Positions 27,321-36,626 of a stretch of DNA of 64,000 nt are shown piece by piece. How positions within the stretch are numbered: position 1 is the stretch's first letter; every line of letters starts with the position of its first letter. The notes beneath the pieces were generated by a model. That model was not told the origin of the DNA and searched no databases. It saw only the letters and a program-made list of their open reading frames with translations. This stretch comes from Bacteroides sp. OF04-15BH. GTDB taxonomy: Bacteria > Bacteroidota > Bacteroidia > Bacteroidales > Bacteroidaceae. The stretch covers positions 42,688 to 106,687 of the forward strand of contig NZ_QUEM01000010.1 of the NCBI RefSeq assembly GCF_003477995.1, read 5' to 3'. Made by a program: the position numbers and the translations under genes.

Positions 27321-27371
27321 AAGATTTTCAACACTTCTTGTCGAAGGATTGAAAATCTTATATTATCTTTG
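27321..27371 (+). promoter_or_regulatory. Dyad and -7 box upstream of ftsY
   Basis: AAGATTTTCAA (27321-27331) and TTGAAAATCTT (27349-27359) form a perfect 11-bp inverted repeat with a 17-base spacer, ending five bases before TATCTTTG (27364-27371), the likely -7 box. It could be an operator; no T tract follows, so it is not a normal terminator. Confidence 0.5.
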
Positions 27372-27394
27372 TACTAATACTAAATTATATTATT

Positions 27395-28354
27395 ATGGGA
27401 TTATTCAGCTTTTTCTCTAAAGAAAAGAAAGAATCGCTTGACAAAGGACTTGAAAAAACCAAAGAAAGTTTCTTCGGGAAGATAACACGTGCCGTTGCCG
27501 GCAAGTCTAAAGTGGACGACGAAGTGCTTGATAATTTGGAGGAGGTGCTTGTGACTTCCGACGTGGGTGTGGACACTACCTTGAACATTATCAAACGCAT
27601 CGAAGAGCGTGTGGCCCGCGACAAATATGTTACCACAAGCGAACTGAATGGTATTCTGAGAGACGAGATTGCTTCGTTGCTTACCGAAAATAATACAAAC
27701 GATACCGATGGCTTTGATTTGCCGGCGGGTAAAACTCCGTATGTGATTATGGTGGTGGGCGTGAACGGTGTGGGCAAGACTACCACAATCGGTAAACTGG
27801 CCTATCAGTTCAAGAAAGCCGGCAAGAAAGTCTATTTGGGTGCCGCAGATACATTCCGTGCCGCAGCCGTAGAGCAGCTGGTTATCTGGAGTGAAAGAGT
27901 GGGAGTGCCCATTGTAAAGCAGCAGATGGGAAGTGATCCGGCATCCGTGGCTTTTGATACACTGAGCTCTGCCGTTGCCAATCAGGCGGATGTGGTGCTG
28001 ATTGATACAGCCGGACGTCTGCACAATAAGAAGGGACTGATGGATGAGCTTTCCAAAATCAAGCGTGTGATGCAGAAGGTGGTACCGGATGCTCCTCATG
28101 ATGTTATGCTGGTGCTCGACGGAAGTACCGGACAGAATGCCTTTGAACAGGCCAAGCAGTTTACTGCGGCTACAGAGGTGACTTCCATGGCAATTACCAA
28201 ATTGGACGGTACGGCCAAGGGAGGCGTCGTGATTGGAATCTCCGACCAGTTCAAGATTCCGGTGCGCTATATCGGTCTGGGAGAAGGCATGGAAGACTTG
28301 CAGCCCTTTAACCGTAAGGAGTTTGTAAATTCCCTCTTTGGAGGAAATAAATAG
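27395..28354 (+). CDS. ftsY: Signal recognition particle receptor FtsY
   Basis: 319-residue SRP-receptor GTPase that docks ribosome-nascent-chain-SRP complexes at the inner membrane. The short lysine-rich N-terminus (MGLFSFFSKEKKESLDKG) replaces the long acidic A domain of E. coli. The NG domain follows: G1 GVNGVGKTTTIGKL (about 117), DTFRAAAVEQL, G3 DTAGRLHNK (about 203), G4 TKLDGTAKGG (about 268) and G5 GLGEGMEDLQPF. It starts the ftsY-rimO-HU-HU/LysM run, 11 bases ahead of rimO. Confidence 0.96.
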   Translation: MGLFSFFSKEKKESLDKGLEKTKESFFGKITRAVAGKSKVDDEVLDNLEEVLVTSDVGVDTTLNIIKRIEERVARDKYVTTSELNGILRDEIASLLTENNTNDTDGFDLPAGKTPYVIMVVGVNGVGKTTTIGKLAYQFKKAGKKVYLGAADTFRAAAVEQLVIWSERVGVPIVKQQMGSDPASVAFDTLSSAVANQADVVLIDTAGRLHNKKGLMDELSKIKRVMQKVVPDAPHDVMLVLDGSTGQNAFEQAKQFTAATEVTSMAITKLDGTAKGGVVIGISDQFKIPVRYIGLGEGMEDLQPFNRKEFVNSLFGGNK

Positions 28355-28365
28355 CTGTTTATTGA

Positions 28366-29673
28366 ATGAGTACATTGAAAAAGAATACAATTGATATTGT
28401 GACGTTGGGATGCTCCAAGAATCTGGTGGATTCGGAGCAGTTGATCACCCAGCTCCGCGCCAATGGTTATGAGGTGACTCATGATGCGGAAAAACTGGAA
28501 GGCGACATTGTGGTGATTAATACTTGCGGCTTCATTGGTGATGCCAAGGAAGAGAGTATTAATATGATTCTGGAATGCTGCCAGGCCAAGGAAGAAGGAC
28601 AACTCAGCAAAGTGTTTGTGATGGGATGTCTTTCGGAAAGATATTTAAAGGAACTCGGTGAGGAAATACCGCAGGTGGACAAGTTCTACGGAAAGTTCAA
28701 CTGGAAAGAACTGATTTCGGATCTGGGTAAGGTATATCATGAGGAACTGAAGCACGACCGGCAGATTACAACTCCGTCGCACTATGCTTACCTGAAGATT
28801 TCGGAGGGATGTAACCGTCATTGCTCTTATTGCGCTATTCCGATTATTACCGGAAAGCATCAGTCCCGCCCGATGGAAGATATTCTGGAGGAGGTGCGCA
28901 CGCTGGTGGCCAAGGGAGTGAAAGAGTTTCAGGTGATAGCTCAGGAACTGACTTATTACGGTGTTGACCTGTATCAGAAGCAGATGCTTCCGGAGCTCAT
29001 CGAGAAGATTTCGGATATTCCGGGTGTGGAATGGATTCGTCTGCACTATGCTTATCCGGCTCATTTCCCTGAAGATCTGTTGCGGGTGATGCGCGAGCGT
29101 GATAACGTCTGCAAATATTTGGATATTGCCTTGCAGCATATCAGTGACCCGGTTCTGGAAAAAATGCGCCGTCATGTGACCGCGGAACAGACTTACCGCC
29201 TGATCGAGAAAATGCGTGCAGAGGTTCCGGGTATTCACTTGCGGACAACGCTGATGGTCGGTCATCCGGGAGAAGGAGAAAAAGAATTTGCAGAATTGCT
29301 GGACTTTGTGCGTTGGGCCAAGTTTGACCGCATGGGAGCTTTTGCCTATTCGGAGGAAGAAGGTACCTATTCGGCCGAACACTACGAGGATGATATCCCG
29401 CAGGAAGTGAAAGAACGCCGATTGGATGAGCTGATGGCCTTGCAGCAGGAGATTTCCGAGGAACTGTCTCAAAAGAAAGTGGGACAGGAACTGAAAGTGA
29501 TTCTGGACCGCATAGAGGGAGATTATTATATAGGTAGAACTGAGTTTGATTCTCCGGAAGTGGATCCGGAGGTGCTGATTCCATTGAGCGAAGGAGACCT
29601 TCAGATCGGAAACTTCTATCAGGTGAAGATTACAGACTCAGATGCCTTTGATTTATACGCAACCATCGTTTAA
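28366..29673 (+). CDS. rimO: Ribosomal protein S12 methylthiotransferase
   Basis: 435-residue radical-SAM methylthiotransferase that modifies an aspartate of ribosomal protein S12. The N-terminal UPF0004 domain carries three cluster cysteines (TLGCSKNLVDSE, NTCGFI, MGCLSER); the radical-SAM motif is CNRHCSYCAIP (about residue 146); a C-terminal TRAM domain follows from about 372. The opening LGCSKNLVDSE and the lack of MiaB-specific features favour RimO. It is 12 bases upstream of the TTG-started HU gene. Confidence 0.95.
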   Translation: MSTLKKNTIDIVTLGCSKNLVDSEQLITQLRANGYEVTHDAEKLEGDIVVINTCGFIGDAKEESINMILECCQAKEEGQLSKVFVMGCLSERYLKELGEEIPQVDKFYGKFNWKELISDLGKVYHEELKHDRQITTPSHYAYLKISEGCNRHCSYCAIPIITGKHQSRPMEDILEEVRTLVAKGVKEFQVIAQELTYYGVDLYQKQMLPELIEKISDIPGVEWIRLHYAYPAHFPEDLLRVMRERDNVCKYLDIALQHISDPVLEKMRRHVTAEQTYRLIEKMRAEVPGIHLRTTLMVGHPGEGEKEFAELLDFVRWAKFDRMGAFAYSEEEGTYSAEHYEDDIPQEVKERRLDELMALQQEISEELSQKKVGQELKVILDRIEGDYYIGRTEFDSPEVDPEVLIPLSEGDLQIGNFYQVKITDSDAFDLYATIV

Positions 29674-29685
29674 AAGAATATTATT

Positions 29686-29967
29686 TTGAATAACAAGGAA
29701 TTTGTCGCAGAATTATCTCGCAGATTGGGCTATAGTCAGAAGGACAGCTCCGCTTTGCTGAGTGCGCTTGTCTCGGAAGTTTCCGGTCAGCTGGAAGAGG
29801 ACCGTATTGTCTCTATTCAGGATTTCGGAAATTTTGAGGTGAGAAAGAAGCTGGAGCGCGTTGTGATCAGTCCTGCAACCCAACAGAGGATGCTGGTGCC
29901 TCCACGTCTGGTTGTTGCCTTCAAACCCAGCACACAATTGAAAGACAAGTTTAATGTAGAAGCTTAA
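29686..29967 (+). CDS. HU/IHF-family DNA-binding protein with TTG start
   Basis: 93 residues of the HU/IHF fold: two N-terminal helices, then the beta arm region with SIQDFGNFEVRKK (family GFGxF-like turn) and a C-terminal helix. The start codon is TTG at 29686; no in-frame ATG lies near, and the TTG gives the family-like MNNKEFVAELSRR. The conserved R-N-P at the tip of the DNA arm reads I-S-P here, so DNA bending may differ. It is four bases upstream of the HU/LysM gene; partnership as a heterodimer is possible. Confidence 0.85.
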   Translation: MNNKEFVAELSRRLGYSQKDSSALLSALVSEVSGQLEEDRIVSIQDFGNFEVRKKLERVVISPATQQRMLVPPRLVVAFKPSTQLKDKFNVEA

Positions 29968-29971
29968 AATT

Positions 29972-31441
29972 ATGGGTGGTCGGGTTTTATTGCAAGATTT
30001 AATTCAGGGTGTAGCCAAAAGGGCGAATATTTCGGAACAAGAGGCCGAAACCTTTGTTCGTACGGTTTTTACCGTGATATCCGATACACTGGCTGATGAG
30101 AAAATCATCAAGATCAGGAATCTGGGTACCTTTAAACTCGTGGAGGTGAATGATCGTGAAACAGTAGACACGAATACAGGCGCCGTGACACGGATTAAAG
30201 GGTACCGGAAAGTTGTGTTTACACCCGACAATGCCTTGAAGGATTTGATCAACAAACCCTTTGCTCAGTTTGAACCTGTAGTTTTAAACGAGGCGACAGC
30301 TTTGTCGGATATGGAACGCGGGGTTGAAACCTTGGCTTCGGACGATGAGGAGGCTGAAGATGAAGAACCGGATATGACCGATGCGGAAGGACTTGGTGAA
30401 GGTGCTGAAGCTGACGGTGAGGATTCTGACTCTGTTGAGGCTTCCGAAGGTGAAACTGTAATTCCTGAGGAAGTTCCCGTTGCAGATGAAGAGGCTGAGG
30501 CTTTTCAGCCTGAAGTATCGGCAAATGACCCGGAAGCAACAGAAGCTAATGATGCAGCGGAAACAGTAACTGATGCTGCGGCTGCAGAGAATCAGGAGCA
30601 GGAGGCAGACGCTTCGGAGCAGACGAAGGAAACGGGGGATGCTGCGGCAGAGCCTGTGGAAGAGGCTGTAGATGGTGAACCGTTGGCTGATGATGCTGAA
30701 CTTTATGAAGAAATGGCGGCAGCCAATATTGAATATCAGCATGCTGATTACCAGAAGGTGCAGGATCAGAAAGTTGAGGAACTCAATGTGACGACTCAGA
30801 CCGTGGAGCATCAGACCATAGAGCACCAGAGTATTGTGCATCAGGGACAGGACGGAAATCAGCGTCAGGGGAGTTGCCTGCGTCTGTCGCAAGGCGGTAT
30901 GATTGCCTTGTTCGTGTTTATTCTGGCCTTGATGGTAGGAAGCTATATGGCCGGATACTATCGGGTGCTTTGTCCTTGTACCTTTATACCGGAAGCGGAC
31001 AACGATTCCGAGTATTTGCAGTTGCCTGCAAAAAAGGATTCTTTGGCTACAGTCCGCCAGTTTAAAGAGACGGTAAAACATTCTGTAGCCGATACTGCGG
31101 CAAAAGCGGATGCCGGAAAGGCAACTGGACAGACGGCGGCAAAAGATGTGAAGGATGAAAAGACAACTCCACAGCAGTCCGAGAAGAATCAGGCCGATTC
31201 ACTGAAGCAGTTGCGTGAAAAGGCTGCGCAATATCCGCAAGTCAAGAATGGCACATACCTTATTGTAGGCGTGAAAGCCGTGCATAAGCTGAAAAGCGGT
31301 GAGAGTTTGTTGCGCTTGGCTCTAAACAACTATGGCTCAAAGGATTTTGCAAAATACATCATTGCGATGAATCATATAAAGAACCCGAATCTGGTACAGG
31401 TCGGTCAGGATATCAAACTGCCTGAACTGGTGAAAAAGTAG
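29972..31441 (+). CDS. HU-domain / transmembrane / LysM protein
   Basis: 489 residues with three parts. Residues 1-95 are an HU/IHF-like DNA-binding domain (LLQDLIQGVAKRANIS, KIRNLGTFKLVEV). Residues about 110-290 are a very acidic, Ala/Glu-rich linker ending in EHQ-type repeats (VEHQTIEHQSIVHQ). Residues 310-331 are one hydrophobic segment (MIALFVFILALMVGSYMAGY). About 425-487 is a LysM-like domain (HKLKSGESLLRLALNNYG...QVGQDIKLPE). With DNA binding inside and LysM outside, it could link the nucleoid to peptidoglycan; that is inferred. The HU arm tip is RETVDTNTG, without the usual proline. Confidence 0.8.
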   Translation: MGGRVLLQDLIQGVAKRANISEQEAETFVRTVFTVISDTLADEKIIKIRNLGTFKLVEVNDRETVDTNTGAVTRIKGYRKVVFTPDNALKDLINKPFAQFEPVVLNEATALSDMERGVETLASDDEEAEDEEPDMTDAEGLGEGAEADGEDSDSVEASEGETVIPEEVPVADEEAEAFQPEVSANDPEATEANDAAETVTDAAAAENQEQEADASEQTKETGDAAAEPVEEAVDGEPLADDAELYEEMAAANIEYQHADYQKVQDQKVEELNVTTQTVEHQTIEHQSIVHQGQDGNQRQGSCLRLSQGGMIALFVFILALMVGSYMAGYYRVLCPCTFIPEADNDSEYLQLPAKKDSLATVRQFKETVKHSVADTAAKADAGKATGQTAAKDVKDEKTTPQQSEKNQADSLKQLREKAAQYPQVKNGTYLIVGVKAVHKLKSGESLLRLALNNYGSKDFAKYIIAMNHIKNPNLVQVGQDIKLPELVKK

Positions 31442-31517
31442 CGATAAATTATAATTGTAAACCGTGTAAAAAGTTTCTTAAATACAGAATTGGGCAACTT
31501 TTTTTAATAGAATAATA

Positions 31518-31548
31518 TTGGGGGTACGTACTAAATGTACTAATTTTG
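31518..31548 (+). promoter_or_regulatory. Promoter of the moxR-bat operon
   Basis: TTG (31518-31520), 20 bases, TAATTTTG (31541-31548). The spacer holds GTACGTAC (from 31524) and another GTAC (31537-31540), possible operator half-sites. Confidence 0.7.
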
Positions 31549-31586
31549 AACCAAAATAAGAAACGTATAATTAAAAACAGAAACAA

Positions 31587-32582
31587 ATGGCAGAAGCATT
31601 AGATATTCGTGAATTGAACGAACGTATTGAGCGTCAGAGTGCATTTGTAACGAACCTGATGACCGGATTGGATCAGGTTATTGTTGGCCAGAAACATTTG
31701 GCAGAATCTTTGTTGATCGGTTTGCTGAGCGACGGACACGTATTGTTGGAAGGTGTTCCGGGTTTGGCAAAGACTTTGGCTGTTAAAACTTTGTCATCAT
31801 TGATTGATGCACAGTTCAGCCGTATTCAGTTTACACCGGACCTGTTGCCGGCCGACGTAATCGGTACCATGGTTTACAGTCAGAAGGATGAGGCTTTCGA
31901 AGTCAAGAAAGGACCTATCTTCGCGAACTTTATCCTGGCCGATGAAATCAACCGTGCCCCGGCTAAAGTGCAGAGTGCTTTGCTGGAGGCCATGCAGGAA
32001 AGACAGGTTACCATCAGCAAGAATACCTATAAACTCCCGGAACCGTTCCTGGTACTGGCTACCCAGAACCCGATTGAACAGGAAGGTACTTATCCGCTTC
32101 CCGAAGCTCAGGTGGACCGTTTCATGCTGAAGGTTATTATCGACTACCCTAAGTTGGAAGAGGAAAAGAAGATTATCCGCATGAACATTACGGGCGAGAA
32201 GAAGGTGGTGAAACCGATTCTGAGTACGCAGGACATTATCAACGCCCGTGAGGTGGTGAAGCAGGTTTATCTGGACGAAAAGATCGAACAGTATATCGTG
32301 GATATTGTTTTTGCGACCCGTTATCCGGAGAAGTATGGCTTGAAGGAACTGGAAAGTTACATTGAGTTCGGTGGCTCTCCACGTGCCTCTATCAATCTGG
32401 CGCTGGCAGCCCGTGCCTATGCCTTTATCAAGAGAAGAGGCTATGTGATTCCTGAAGATGTGCGTGCCGTGGCTTATGATGTCTTGCGTCACCGTATCGG
32501 CCTGTCATACGAAGCCGAAGCCAACAATATTCACAGCGAGGATATTATCAACAAAATATTGAATAGAGTAGAAGTGCCTTAA
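31587..32582 (+). CDS. moxR: MoxR-family AAA+ ATPase
   Basis: 331-residue AAA+ chaperone of the MoxR type, probably acting on the vWA proteins encoded behind it. Walker A is GVPGLAKT (about 55), Walker B is LADEINRAPAKVQSALLEAM (about 115-134), sensor 1 TQNPIEQEGTYPLPEAQ and arginine finger EAQVDRFM follow, and the C-terminal lid region includes GGSPRASI. It is the first gene of the nine-gene aerotolerance operon and has its own strong promoter. Confidence 0.95.
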   Translation: MAEALDIRELNERIERQSAFVTNLMTGLDQVIVGQKHLAESLLIGLLSDGHVLLEGVPGLAKTLAVKTLSSLIDAQFSRIQFTPDLLPADVIGTMVYSQKDEAFEVKKGPIFANFILADEINRAPAKVQSALLEAMQERQVTISKNTYKLPEPFLVLATQNPIEQEGTYPLPEAQVDRFMLKVIIDYPKLEEEKKIIRMNITGEKKVVKPILSTQDIINAREVVKQVYLDEKIEQYIVDIVFATRYPEKYGLKELESYIEFGGSPRASINLALAARAYAFIKRRGYVIPEDVRAVAYDVLRHRIGLSYEAEANNIHSEDIINKILNRVEVP

Positions 32583-32601
32583 TTGAGTAAATAATAAGGA
32601 T

Positions 32602-33471
32602 ATGGAGACGAACGAAATCTTAAAGCGTGTTCGCAAGATAGAAATCAAGACACGCGGATTGTCGAACAATATCTTTGCCGGAGAGTATCATTCAGCCTAT
32701 AAAGGCCGTGGTATGGCTTTTGCAGAGGTGCGTGAATACCAGTATGGCGACGACATCCGTGATATTGATTGGAATGTGACAGCCCGCTTTAATAAACCAT
32801 TTGTCAAGGTCTTTGAAGAAGAACGCGAACTGACAGTCATGTTGATGGTCGACGTCTCATCCAGTTTGAATTTCGGTACTTCTGTTCAGCAGAAAAAAGA
32901 TATGGTTGCTGAGATTGCAGCAACCTTAGCTTTTTCTGCAATATTGAACAACGATAAGATCGGAGTGATTTTCTTCTCAGATCGCATAGAAAAGTTCATA
33001 CCTCCCAAGAAAGGGCGGAAACATATATTGTATATTATTCGAGAACTGATTGATTTCAAGCCGCAGAGCAATCGTACGGATATCGGTCAGGCTGTGGCCT
33101 ATCTGACCCGTGTGTTGAAGCGCCGCTGCACTGCTTTCATCTTGAGCGATTTCATCGATCCGAAAGATTATAGCGTGCCTTTGACTGTGGCTAACCAGAA
33201 GCATGATATTGCGGCCATTCAGGTTTACGACCGCCGAATGACCGATCTGCCGAATATCGGTTTGATGAAAGTGGTCGATGCCGAGACCGGCTTTGAACAA
33301 TATATTGACACTTCAAGCCGGAAACTCCGTGCCATGCACCGTGAGTGGTGGCAGTCTCGTCAGAAAGCCATGCAATATCTTTTCTCGAAAAGCAATGTGG
33401 ATTATGTATCAGTATGTACTGATGAGGATTATGTGATTGCTTTGAAAGCGTTGTTTGCCAAACGAAATTAG
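32602..33471 (+). CDS. DUF58 / vWA-like protein of the aerotolerance operon
   Basis: 289 residues. It carries the DUF58 signature EVREYQYGDDIRDIDWNVTA at about 42-61, then a vWA-like domain with the MIDAS start VDVSSSL (about 83) and TDIGQA later (about 160). No membrane segment is present. DUF58 proteins are regular partners of MoxR ATPases. It lies 19 bases after moxR and one base before the next gene. Confidence 0.93.
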   Translation: METNEILKRVRKIEIKTRGLSNNIFAGEYHSAYKGRGMAFAEVREYQYGDDIRDIDWNVTARFNKPFVKVFEEERELTVMLMVDVSSSLNFGTSVQQKKDMVAEIAATLAFSAILNNDKIGVIFFSDRIEKFIPPKKGRKHILYIIRELIDFKPQSNRTDIGQAVAYLTRVLKRRCTAFILSDFIDPKDYSVPLTVANQKHDIAAIQVYDRRMTDLPNIGLMKVVDAETGFEQYIDTSSRKLRAMHREWWQSRQKAMQYLFSKSNVDYVSVCTDEDYVIALKALFAKRN

Positions 33472-33472
33472 G

Positions 33473-34576
33473 ATGATGAAAATGTTTCATAGTTTAAGAA
33501 TGACCGCATGGCTTTTTCTGGTCTGTGTGGCGGGGCTGTGTGGCAAATTGCGGGCACAGGCAACCGTTGACATTAAGGTCGATTCGCTGGAACTGCTGGT
33601 CGGACAGCAGACCCAACTGACTTTGGATGTAAGTGCGGATGCAAAGGCAAAGGTTGTTTTTCCGGAGATTAAGAAAGGTAGTGAGCTGACACCGGGTGTA
33701 GAGGTTGTGGATGTGGCCAGAGCAGATACACAATTGCTGAATGATGGTGCCCGGATGTTGATATCTCAGAAATATATCATTACATCTTTTGATTCTTCTC
33801 TGTATTATCTCCCTCCAATGGAGGTGCAGGTGGATGGTAAGGTGTATAAATCCAAGAATCTGGCTCTGAATGTTCTGGCTATACCGGTGGATACGGTAAA
33901 TATCAATAATTACGACGGTCCGCGTGATGTTATGAATTTGCCTTTCTCCTGGAAGGAGGATTGGGCTCCGATCTTCTGGTATTCCCTTTTATTGGTTGTT
34001 TTGGTCTTGTTGACTTTGTATCTGTTCATGCGATACAAGGATAACAAGCCGATTATTCGTATCATAAAGGTTGCTCCGAAATTGCCGCCTCATAAAGTGG
34101 CCATGCAGCAGATTGACCAGATTAAGGCCGAGAGAGGATGGGAAAAGGAAGATTCCAAAGAATATTACACCCGCCTTACAGCAACTCTTCGTACTTATAT
34201 ACAGGAACGCTATGGTTTCAATGCCATGGAGATGACATCCAGTGAAATTATTGACCGCCTTCTTTTGGTGCAGGATCAGGCAGCTCTGAATGAGTTGATT
34301 ACGCTCTTTAGAACTGCGGACCTGGTTAAGTTTGCCAAATATAATACGCAGGTCAATGAAAATGATATGAACTTGGTCAATGCAATCGAGTTCATCAATC
34401 ATACCAAACTGGAGCAGGACCCGAACCAGAAACCGGAGCCTCAGGTCATTTCTTCCGAAGAACGCCGAAGTATGCGCCGTGTGTGGGTATTGCGTATTGC
34501 TATTGGTTGCGCTTCTCTCTTGTCTGTAGGTCTTTTGGGCTGGATAGGTTATATGATCTTTAAAGTGTTGTACTAA
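33473..34576 (+). CDS. Bat-operon membrane protein, unnamed
   Basis: 367 residues from ATG 33473; the ATG at 33482 has better spacing to AGGA and is equally possible. A signal peptide (to ...LRAQ, about residue 29) leads an extracytoplasmic beta domain like the N-terminal part of BatD. A transmembrane segment (about 169-190, IFWYSLLLVVLVLLTLYLFM), a cytoplasmic helical region with YYTRLTATLRTYIQERYG, and a second membrane segment at the very end follow. The position between DUF58 and batA is constant in Bacteroidetes; the function is unknown but tied to the operon. Confidence 0.8.
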   Translation: MMKMFHSLRMTAWLFLVCVAGLCGKLRAQATVDIKVDSLELLVGQQTQLTLDVSADAKAKVVFPEIKKGSELTPGVEVVDVARADTQLLNDGARMLISQKYIITSFDSSLYYLPPMEVQVDGKVYKSKNLALNVLAIPVDTVNINNYDGPRDVMNLPFSWKEDWAPIFWYSLLLVVLVLLTLYLFMRYKDNKPIIRIIKVAPKLPPHKVAMQQIDQIKAERGWEKEDSKEYYTRLTATLRTYIQERYGFNAMEMTSSEIIDRLLLVQDQAALNELITLFRTADLVKFAKYNTQVNENDMNLVNAIEFINHTKLEQDPNQKPEPQVISSEERRSMRRVWVLRIAIGCASLLSVGLLGWIGYMIFKVLY

Positions 34577-34587
34577 AAAGAGGAACG

Positions 34588-35586
34588 ATGACATTTGCAA
34601 ATATAGAATATCTTTTTCTGTTGTTTCTGCTCATACCTTATATCGTATGGTATGTGTTGAAATACAAGAAGAATGAGCCGACGCTCCGAGTGCCGAGTAC
34701 TCAGGCTTATATGTATGTGCCCAAGAGTTACAAGGTGTATCTCATTCATTTGCCTTTCTTGTTGCGTCTGTTTGCTCTGGTTATGATCGTTTTGGTTTTG
34801 GCTCGTCCTCAAACCAGCAACGACTGGAAGAAAACAAACGTAGAAGGTATTGATATTATGCTGGTGATGGACGTTTCTTCCAGTATGTTGGCCGAGGATT
34901 TGAAGCCTAACCGTCTGGAAGCTGCCAAGCAGGTGGCCTCAGAGTTTATCGCCGGGCGTCCGAACGATAACATTGGTTTGACTCTGTTTGCTGCAGAGGC
35001 TTATACCCAATGTCCGATGACAACCGATCATGCTGTGCTGATGAATCTTTTCCAAAGCATCAAGAGCGATATAACCTTGAGCGGAATGCTGGAAGACGGT
35101 ACTGCTGTCGGTATGGGTATTGCGAATGCTGTTTCCCGTTTGAAGGACAGTAAGGCTAAAAGCAAGGTTATTATCCTGCTGACAGACGGAACCAATAACC
35201 GGGGTGATATTTCTCCGTTGACAGCTGCTGAGATTGCACAAAGTTTCGGCATTCGTGTCTATACCATTGGAGTAGGAACCAATGGCATGGCTCCGTATCC
35301 GGTTCCTGTTGCCGGTGGTATTGAATATCTTCAGGTGCCGGTTGAGATTGATGCGAAGACGCTGCAGGCTATTGCTGATAAGACGGAGGGAGCTTTCTAT
35401 CGTGCCACAAACAATGAAAAGCTTCACGAAGTATATCAGGAGATTGACCAACTGGAAAAGACAAAACTGAATGTCAAGAAGTTCAGTAAGAAATATGAAG
35501 CTTATGGTATTTTTGCCCTTTTGGCTGCAATAGCTTTATTGCTGGAGATTCTGTTGCGTACTACAGTTTTGAAAAAGATTCCATAA
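34588..35586 (+). CDS. batA: vWA-domain membrane protein BatA
   Basis: 332 residues. Two N-terminal membrane segments (about 6-24 and 55-75) precede a vWA domain with a complete MIDAS motif (MDVSSSM near 91; later threonine and aspartate in LLTDGTNN), and a last membrane helix lies at about 307-325. Bat proteins were named for aerotolerance in Bacteroides fragilis; their molecular task is not established. It is 11 bases after the previous gene and 11 before batB. Confidence 0.92.
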   Translation: MTFANIEYLFLLFLLIPYIVWYVLKYKKNEPTLRVPSTQAYMYVPKSYKVYLIHLPFLLRLFALVMIVLVLARPQTSNDWKKTNVEGIDIMLVMDVSSSMLAEDLKPNRLEAAKQVASEFIAGRPNDNIGLTLFAAEAYTQCPMTTDHAVLMNLFQSIKSDITLSGMLEDGTAVGMGIANAVSRLKDSKAKSKVIILLTDGTNNRGDISPLTAAEIAQSFGIRVYTIGVGTNGMAPYPVPVAGGIEYLQVPVEIDAKTLQAIADKTEGAFYRATNNEKLHEVYQEIDQLEKTKLNVKKFSKKYEAYGIFALLAAIALLLEILLRTTVLKKIP

Positions 35587-35597
35587 AAAGAAAAGTT

Positions 35598-36626
35598 ATG
35601 TTTCGATTTGAAGAACCGCTTTATTTGTATGCATTGTTTTTGGTGCCTTTATTGGCCGCTTTGCATCTTTATACCAATTATATACGCAGAAAGCGACTGC
35701 GCAAGTTCGGCGATCCGGCACTGTTGGCCGATCTGATGCCCGATGTTTCCAAATATCGGCCGGATGTGAAGTTCTGGTTGTTGCTGACTGCCTTTGCTCT
35801 GATGATTTTTGTTCTGGCTCGTCCTCAGTTCGGTACGAAAGTGGAAACAGAAAAGCGCAAGGGTATAGAAGCAATCATTGCCATGGACGTTTCCAATTCC
35901 ATGTTGGCTCAGGATGTAAAACCCAGTCGTCTGGATAAGTCGAAAATGTTGGTCAGCAATATGGTTAACCATATGCAGGACGATAAAGTCGGACTGATTG
36001 TCTATGCCGGCGAAGCGTTTACCCAGTTGCCGATTACCAGTGATTATGTGTCTGCCCAGATGTTCCTTGAGACCATCTCGCCGGATATGATCCATACACA
36101 GGGTACTGACATTAAGCGTGCCATTGAATTGGCTATGAAAAGCTTTACTCCGGCCAAAGGTGTGGGAAAGGCCATTTTCCTGATCACGGACGGTGAAGAC
36201 AATGAAGGTGGTGCGGTTGAGGCTGCACAGGCTGCTGCCGACAAGGGCATGAATGTTTATGTGTTGGGAGTAGGTTCTCCCAATGGCTCTCCAATTCCGA
36301 CAGCTGATGGCGGTTATATCACTGACAATACTGGCGAAACGGTTATCTCTCATTTGAACGAGGATATGTGCCGTGAAATAGCCAAAGCCGGAAAAGGGAG
36401 CTATATTTATGTGGACAACAGTTCATCTGCCCAGGAAGCATTGTCGCAACAATTGGATAAATTGGAGAAGGCAGATCTGGAATCAAAGATTTACTCTGAA
36501 TATGACGAACAGTTTCAGGCCGTTGCTGTTCTGGCTTTGCTTTGTCTGATTCTGGAAATCTGTATCTTGGGACGAAAAAATCCATTGTTGAAAGGAATTA
36601 GATTATTTGGAAACAAAGAGAAATGA
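35598..36626 (+). CDS. batB: vWA-domain membrane protein BatB
   Basis: 342 residues, with the same plan as BatA: N-terminal membrane segments (about 8-24 and 57-75), a vWA domain with MIDAS MDVSNSM (about 96) and LITDGEDNEGG, and a C-terminal helix (about 302-322). The pair with BatA may form a membrane complex. The stop codon overlaps the batC start by four bases (ATGA). Confidence 0.92.
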   Translation: MFRFEEPLYLYALFLVPLLAALHLYTNYIRRKRLRKFGDPALLADLMPDVSKYRPDVKFWLLLTAFALMIFVLARPQFGTKVETEKRKGIEAIIAMDVSNSMLAQDVKPSRLDKSKMLVSNMVNHMQDDKVGLIVYAGEAFTQLPITSDYVSAQMFLETISPDMIHTQGTDIKRAIELAMKSFTPAKGVGKAIFLITDGEDNEGGAVEAAQAAADKGMNVYVLGVGSPNGSPIPTADGGYITDNTGETVISHLNEDMCREIAKAGKGSYIYVDNSSSAQEALSQQLDKLEKADLESKIYSEYDEQFQAVAVLALLCLILEICILGRKNPLLKGIRLFGNKEK

